Below are positions 13,242-17,336 of a DNA stretch of 17,336 nucleotides, one piece after another. The DNA comes from Candidatus Aminicenantes bacterium UBA4085 (lineage in GTDB: Bacteria; Acidobacteriota; Aminicenantia; Aminicenantales; UBA4085): contig DFYJ01000023.1 in assembly GCA_002383325.1 (NCBI GenBank), positions 1 to 17,336 of the forward strand. The letters run 5' to 3'. Each line of letters begins with the position of its first letter. The first letter of the stretch is position 1. The notes below the pieces were generated by a model that saw only the letters and a program-made list of their open reading frames with translations, had not been told where the DNA came from and searched no databases. The position numbers were made by a program, and so were the translations under genes.

Positions 13242-15329
13242 ATGAAAGGGAGCCGCGTCTTGTGGTTCTGGTTCGCCCTTGGGCTGGCGATTCTCGCCGC
13301 CCTTGTCATCCTGTTCATCCCCAACACCTCGATCGGCAGCGATCTGCCCAGCTCCGCTGCATTGCCTTCACCCGGCGCCGCCTCGGGCTCCCCCGCACCC
13401 CCAACTTCCCCTTCTTCCCTCACTACCGTTCTCTCCGCCTCCCCCTTCCCCAACCTCATCGACAACAGCGACTTCGAGGCTTACTTCCCCCGCTCCCGCC
13501 CCCGCCTCTGGCAGCTCGATCCCGACGCCCTCTTTCTCTGGGACGAATTCTCCCGCGGCCCCGGCGGCCGCTCCCTCTTTCTCGACGCATCCACCCTCTC
13601 CGCCCCCGCCTCCTTCCACTGCCCGCTGCCCTCCCTTCGCCCCGGCGCCGCATACCTCGTCTCCTTCTGGTTGGCCCGCGACCGCAACATCGACGGCATC
13701 TACCCCACCGCCTCCCTGGGCGGCCGCGCCTTCCGCCTCTCGGACTTCTGGGCCTCGGGCCGCTGGCAGAAGATCTCGCTCATCGTCCTCCTGCCGCGCA
13801 TCCTCCCGCCCGACACCCGCCATCTGGAGATCCGGATCCCGCCCGGCGATTACCGCCTCTGGATCGACGATCTTGTGGTCCGCCGCCTGGCCATCGACGG
13901 CGCGCCTATTCGTGACTCCGCGCCCCTGGCCTTTTCCATCCCCTCCACCGATCGCCTGCTGGACGTCCGCCTCGTCTTCTCCCGCTACACCCACGGGCGG
14001 CGCGATGTGCGCGAGCTGAGGACGAACAATGTTGCTGGGGAAGATGTTGATGTCGTCGCCAAAACCATCATCGATCCCCTTCGCACCACCCAACGGCCCG
14101 ACGATGAGCGAGCCGAAGACCCCTCCGCCGCCGGCGTCGATCGCTTCTCCGTCGACCTCGACGCCCTGGCCGCCGCCCTTCCGCCCGACCGCTGGCGGGC
14201 CCGCGTCGAGGTCTATCAGTACCGGACGCTGTTGAGCGGGGTGGATCTCGGGGTGTTCAAGAACAAGGCCAAGGCTCGCCGTTCGGCGGATGGGGCGGCG
14301 GGCAGCGCAAACGCGAAAAGCGATCCGCCCCGCGCCGTCATTCCGAGCCCCGTGGCTCCCATGGATCCATTCCCCATCGGCATCTACGGCGCGCGCATCG
14401 AGGATTTCGCCGTCCTGGCCGAGGCCGGCTTCAACTCCGTCCAGTTCTCCGCCTCCGATCCCGCTCTCCTCTCCCGCGCCCTCGCCCAAGCCTCCCGCCT
14501 CGGCCTTTCGCTCCTTGTCTCTCCCTCCGCCGCTGAACACATCCAAACAACCCTCGCAACTTCTCCCGCGGCGGCGTCCTCCCCGCTCCCCCCGCTCTAC
14601 TTCTACCTCGCCGACGAGCCCGAGGGCCGCTCCGTCTCGCCCAAGCTCCTCCACCGCTCCCGGGCCGCCCTGCGCCGCCTCGGGTTCGCCCAGCCAGGCG
14701 CCATCGCTCTCTGCCGCTCCTGGCGCGCTCCGGATTACGCCTCCGCGGTGGACATTTTCATGTCCGATCCCTACCCCGTCCCGTTCGAGCCCCTCTCCTG
14801 GCTGGCCGAATGCCTGGACGAGATCCGCGGCACGGTCGCTTCGGACTCGTCCAAGCGCGTGTGGGCCATCATCCAGGCCTTCCCCTGGAGCTCGGCTTCG
14901 TCGCAGATCTCCCCCGATGCCGGCCGCGCCCCTACCCCCGACGAGCTCAAGGCCCTGGTCCGCCTCTCCCTCATCCACGGCGCGGACGGGCTCTACTTCT
15001 ATGCCCTGCAATCAGGCAATTACCGCCTTCGCGAAGACGAACCCCTTTGGCAGGCCGTCAAAGACGCCATCGCCGAGGCCCGTCGCTTGAAGCCTCTGCT
15101 TGACGCCCCCCTGCTCTCCCCCGCTCCGACGGTCTACTGCCCCTCCCGCGACGCCTACGGCCTGTCGGCGGTGCATTTTAAGGCCGTCCGCTCGCCCGAT
15201 GACGGCAAGCCGGTCATCATCGCCCTCAACACCCTGGATCGCCCCGTTCAGGCGGCACTCCGCTTCCCAGGCCGGGATACACCCATCCCCTTCGCCCTGG
15301 CCGCCTTCGAGCTGAAGATCCTAAAATAA
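13242..15329 (+). CDS. Membrane-anchored glycoside-hydrolase-like protein
   Basis: A 695-residue protein. An N-terminal membrane anchor (about 7-27) and a Pro/Ser/Ala-rich linker (30-70) lead to a beta-sandwich, carbohydrate-binding-like domain (71-215: NLIDNSDFEAY, later GRWQKISLIV and YRLWIDDLVVRRL). Residues 375-625 look like a TIM barrel: PIGIYGARIEDFAVLAEAGF, YFYLADEPEG (454-463) where E459 or E461 may be an acid/base residue, SDPYPVP, WAIIQAFPW and DGLYFYALQSG. A final beta segment (655-695) is typical of clan-A hydrolase tails. The substrate is unknown, and the distant resemblance to GH42/DUF4091-type folds is my inference from pattern. It is probably active outside the cytoplasm. Family-3 repeat follows the stop directly. 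Confidence 0.7.
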   Translation: MKGSRVLWFWFALGLAILAALVILFIPNTSIGSDLPSSAALPSPGAASGSPAPPTSPSSLTTVLSASPFPNLIDNSDFEAYFPRSRPRLWQLDPDALFLWDEFSRGPGGRSLFLDASTLSAPASFHCPLPSLRPGAAYLVSFWLARDRNIDGIYPTASLGGRAFRLSDFWASGRWQKISLIVLLPRILPPDTRHLEIRIPPGDYRLWIDDLVVRRLAIDGAPIRDSAPLAFSIPSTDRLLDVRLVFSRYTHGRRDVRELRTNNVAGEDVDVVAKTIIDPLRTTQRPDDERAEDPSAAGVDRFSVDLDALAAALPPDRWRARVEVYQYRTLLSGVDLGVFKNKAKARRSADGAAGSANAKSDPPRAVIPSPVAPMDPFPIGIYGARIEDFAVLAEAGFNSVQFSASDPALLSRALAQASRLGLSLLVSPSAAEHIQTTLATSPAAASSPLPPLYFYLADEPEGRSVSPKLLHRSRAALRRLGFAQPGAIALCRSWRAPDYASAVDIFMSDPYPVPFEPLSWLAECLDEIRGTVASDSSKRVWAIIQAFPWSSASSQISPDAGRAPTPDELKALVRLSLIHGADGLYFYALQSGNYRLREDEPLWQAVKDAIAEARRLKPLLDAPLLSPAPTVYCPSRDAYGLSAVHFKAVRSPDDGKPVIIALNTLDRPVQAALRFPGRDTPIPFALAAFELKILK

Positions 15330-15358
15330 TAGGGGTACAGTATACGTAATTCCCTATT
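15328..15358. repeat. Family-3 repeat arm, second copy
   Basis: AATAGGGGTACAGTATACGT continuing AATTCCCTATT, the same arm as at 8593-8624 with one to two changes, begins inside the TAA of the hydrolase-like gene and is followed immediately by a family-2 element. Confidence 0.75.
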
Positions 15359-15557
15359 AATTGGGGGACACCATACATAACTCCCTAATTCTAAAGATAT
15401 ATCGACGCCATAGAATGGGAGTTTTTACGCGCTTCAGCCGACTACGCAGAACTCTGAAGCGAAGCGATCAAGCATCTGGTGTGACTCCCTACTGATCATC
15501 AGGATTCTCGCGATCCGGCAGAAATAATTCGGGAGTTATGTATGGTGTCCCCCAATT
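15359..15557. repeat. Family-2 inverted-repeat element (199 bp)
   Basis: Arms 15359-15390 and 15526-15557 are 32-base inverted repeats with one mismatch (AATTGGGGGACACCATACAT...). The interior is unrelated to the 282-bp copy; it contains CTTCAG...CTGAAG words that can form a short stem (about 15431-15459). Confidence 0.85.
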
Positions 15558-15792
15558 AATTAAAGGGGGGCCGAGCCCCAAATACCCACTGAAGGGCCCG
15601 ACCCCCGTCCCATCATCTCCCCGGCTGACCTACGTGTCCATGGCGCTCCGGGGATTGTCCCGTGGCTCTACATTCGGCTGGGGTAGATGAAAAGTCAATA
15701 TCAAGAAGGATTTTGTCGCATTTGACGCATCCGAATGCTTGGACCCAAAAAAGTATCTGTTGATACCAATAGATTTAGCGGGTGGAGGATAA
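15558..15792. other. Gap without a recognised gene
   Basis: A small GGGGC-CGA-GCCCC stem lies at 15567-15579. The rest shows no tRNA, no repeat arm and no convincing reading frame except the very short one that follows. Confidence 0.4.
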
Positions 15793-15840
15793 ATGACCCG
15801 AAACGCGGAATCGGCCTCGGATTCAGGTGCTCCGGACTAA
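15793..15840 (+). CDS. Possible 15-codon frame or gene-start remnant
   Basis: ATG at 15793 is preceded by GGAGG (15784-15788) at four bases. The frame encodes MTRNAESASDSGAPD and stops at TAA exactly where the repeat begins. It could be the surviving 5' end of a gene cut off by the repeat insertion, or a chance frame. Confidence 0.25.
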   Translation: MTRNAESASDSGAPD

Positions 15841-15867
15841 ATAATTCGGGAGTTACTCCCGAATTAT
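15841..15867. repeat. Perfect 27-base palindrome at the edge of copy 2
   Basis: ATAATTCGGGAGT, one central T, and its exact complement: two inner arm ends joined head to head. The outer half of the left arm, present in copy 1, is missing, so it marks a rearranged end of the element. Confidence 0.75.
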
Positions 15868-16146
15868 CTGGGTAGACAGGCCTTCGCCGCCCTAGGCCTT
15901 CGCCGCCCTCAAGCCCTCAAGCCGATAAGGTTAAAGCGCGCCCGATAGAATTCCCGAGCTCCACTCAGTGGCAGGGATGGCAATTCGGGGTATGTCCAAC
16001 CCAATTGAACTGGGGTTTGACTTCAATCCTAGTTTGAGCCTCGCTGATCGCACTTGTCCCGTTAATGAACACTTTGTCGTGATAATTCGGGAATTATGTA
16101 TGGTGTCCCGCAATTAAATAATTCGGGAGTTATGTAGGGTGTCCCC
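15855..16146. mobile_element. Family-2 MITE-like element, copy 2
   Basis: It corresponds without gaps to 8659-8950 (constant offset 7196), including the GCCTTCGCCGCCCT tandem units, the interior, the right arm (to 16115) and the additional arm (16117-16146). The differences are few; most fall in the interior hairpin (about 16003-16016), where CCGTATTGGGGCT in copy 1 reads TTGAACTGGGGTT here. The last arm reads GTAGGGTGTCCCC instead of GTATGGTGTCCCC. Confidence 0.85.
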
Positions 16147-16156
16147 GAATTCAACG

Positions 16157-16181
16157 CATTGAATGTTAAGACCTGACCCCT
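16157..16181. repeat. Solo family-1 arm joined to a family-2 end
   Basis: ATTGAATGTTAAGACCTGAC then CCCT is a right-type family-1 arm lying ten bases after the end of element copy 2. Its left partner is missing, which indicates deletion or nesting. Confidence 0.75.
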
Positions 16182-16204
16182 GCTTGACCATTTTGCACGC
16201 TAAT

Positions 16205-16244
16205 GCCGATTAGTCTTGACTATTCGGCAATATCGTGCTATTTA
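16205..16244 (+). promoter_or_regulatory. Promoter with overlapping inverted repeat before the ATPase
   Basis: TTGACT (16216-16221, 5/6) and an extended -10, TGC-TATTTA (16236-16244), have a 17-base spacer. The -35 is overlapped by an inverted repeat GCCGATTAGTC-TT-GACTATTCGGC (16205-16228, ten of eleven pairs), a plausible operator or hairpin. Transcription would start at about the ATG (16251), so again a leaderless message. Confidence 0.4.
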
Positions 16245-16250
16245 GTCAGC

Positions 16251-17336
16251 ATGGAACGCTATCTGAAGTCCCAGATCCTACGCGATCTGGCCAAAAAAAT
16301 GGTTCTCCTCACGGGGCCCCGCCAAGTCGGTAAAACCTATTTGGCCAAGGGCATCATGGCCGAATTCCGCAAATCCCAATACTTGAACTTCGACGTTCTC
16401 GACGACCGCTCCGTCATCAAGGCGCGCACTTGGCCGCTCGACTCCGACCTCCTCGTGTTCGACGAGATCCACAAGATGAAAGGCTGGAAGGCCTACCTGA
16501 AGGGGGTCTTCGACGGCCGCTCTCCAGGCCAATCGATCCTGGTCACGGGGAGCGCCCGGCTCGAAACCTTCCGCCAGAGCGGCGAATCGCTGGCCGGCCG
16601 CTATTTCCACCTGCGCCTTCATCCCCTCTCGGTCAAAGAAGCGGCCCCCGGCATTTCTGGCAGCCTCTCGGCCCCCGACGCCCTCGACCGCCTCCTTCGG
16701 CTGGGGGGCTTTCCCGAGCCCTTCCTCGGCGATTCAGAGGAGCAAGCCGCCCGCTGGCGGGCCCAATACGCCACCGACCTCGTCCGCGAAGACGTCTCCG
16801 ACCTGGCCAGGATTCACGAGATCCGAGCCATGAGCACCTTGCTGAATCTTTTGCGAACCAAAATCGGCTCGCCGCTTTCCTATTCCTCCTTGGCCCGCGA
16901 CCTGCAGATTGCGCCCAACACGGTCAAGAAGTATGTCTCGATCCTGGAAGGCCTCTACATCATCTTCCTTGTCCGCCCCTATCACCGCCGGTTGGCTCGC
17001 GCCATCCTCAAGGAACCGAAGGCCTATTTCTACGACACGGGCTTCGTCGCGGGCGATGCCGGCGCCCGCTTCGAGAACGCCTGCGCCGCGGCCCTCTTAA
17101 AGCACGTCCACTTCCTGCACGACACCAAGGGCCGGGACATCGATCTGTGTTACGCACGGACCAAAGAGGGGCGCGAGGTCGATTTCGCCGTCGTCCAGGA
17201 CGGCCGCCCGACCTGGCTGATCGAAGTCAAGCACAGCAACGCCGCCCCCGACGCATCGCTGGCTTTCTTCCGGGCCGCATTCAAACCGGAGCGAACGATC
17301 CAGCTTGTCCGGAATCTCCGCCGCGAAACCCAACAG
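16251..17336 (+). CDS. AAA_14 / DUF4143 ATPase (partial, runs off window)
   Basis: The frame is open to the right edge: 362 residues are visible and the stop is not. It belongs to the AAA_14 plus DUF4143 family common in bacteria and archaea. Walker A GPRQVGKT (22-29), Walker B LLVFDE (67-72), a TGSARL sensor-like segment (99-104), then a winged-helix-like part (about 205-240, DLQIAPNTVKKYVSILE) and a C-terminal PD-(D/E)xK-like nuclease fold (EVDFAVV with D311; WLIEVK with E325 and K327). The family's role is unsettled; the fold suggests ATP-driven DNA handling. No partner gene is visible. The start has no Shine-Dalgarno, and other family members start at a similar point. Confidence 0.9.
   Translation, partial: MERYLKSQILRDLAKKMVLLTGPRQVGKTYLAKGIMAEFRKSQYLNFDVLDDRSVIKARTWPLDSDLLVFDEIHKMKGWKAYLKGVFDGRSPGQSILVTGSARLETFRQSGESLAGRYFHLRLHPLSVKEAAPGISGSLSAPDALDRLLRLGGFPEPFLGDSEEQAARWRAQYATDLVREDVSDLARIHEIRAMSTLLNLLRTKIGSPLSYSSLARDLQIAPNTVKKYVSILEGLYIIFLVRPYHRRLARAILKEPKAYFYDTGFVAGDAGARFENACAAALLKHVHFLHDTKGRDIDLCYARTKEGREVDFAVVQDGRPTWLIEVKHSNAAPDASLAFFRAAFKPERTIQLVRNLRRETQQ

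Noticed and set aside
13368..15011. 547-codon leftward frame opposite the hydrolase-like gene
   Set aside because: G+C-rich antisense shadow: composition almost only Gly, Ala, Asp, Glu, Arg and Val, no start signals, and the opposite strand encodes a sensible protein.
16251..17336. Defence system centred on the AAA_14 ATPase
   Set aside because: The ATPase stands alone in the window with no nuclease, methylase or toxin partner visible, and the family is widespread without a proven defence role.

Overview
The window comes from a G+C-rich diderm bacterium. lpxD (lipid A synthesis) implies an outer membrane. The gene content (split F-type ATPase operon, type IV-like pilin, sugar-nucleotide genes) and the dense palindromic repeats suggest an uncultured Acidobacteriota/Aminicenantes-like lineage. 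That placement is an inference from general gene style, and no marker gene here proves it.

Left part (1-7336). A thioredoxin / thioredoxin reductase pair (trxA, trxB) reads rightward, preceded by the tail of an unidentified gene. Facing it is a long leftward series. In transcription order it is a 28-residue membrane peptide, atpZ-like, atpI-like, atpB, atpE (the membrane F0 part of ATP synthase; subunit b and the F1 genes are absent), a YihY-family membrane protein, lpxD, and a zinc-ribbon plus SAM-methyltransferase protein. The c subunit keeps residues typical of Na+-binding rings.

Middle part (7337-12860). A GDP-mannose 3,5-epimerase-like gene and a fucokinase-type GHMP kinase read rightward and probably serve activated-sugar (L-galactose/L-fucose type) metabolism. 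A leftward type IV pilin/pseudopilin gene follows, with a clear terminator and a convincing sigma-54 promoter. Next come two leftward unknown small proteins: a basic AT-hook-like protein with a good sigma-70 promoter, and a 69-residue protein whose ribosome binding site lies in a hairpin.

Right part (12861-17336). A membrane-anchored glycoside-hydrolase-like protein and the 5' part of an AAA_14/DUF4143 ATPase read rightward; the ATPase runs off the window.

The most striking feature is the repeat content. Almost every intergenic gap in 480-7000 and 8590-16200 holds inverted-repeat elements of three related arm families: GGGGTCAGGTCTT..., GGGGACACCATACATAACTCCC..., and GGGGNACAGTATACGTAATTCCC. 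They resemble REP/BIME or MITE-like elements, but no transposase is present. One 292-bp unit occurs twice almost identically (8659-8950 and 15855-16146). Five genes end in stop codons that touch or are formed by a repeat arm, the trxB start lies at or inside an arm, and several TATAAT-like boxes sit just outside arms. The repeats are therefore closely interwoven with gene ends and promoters.
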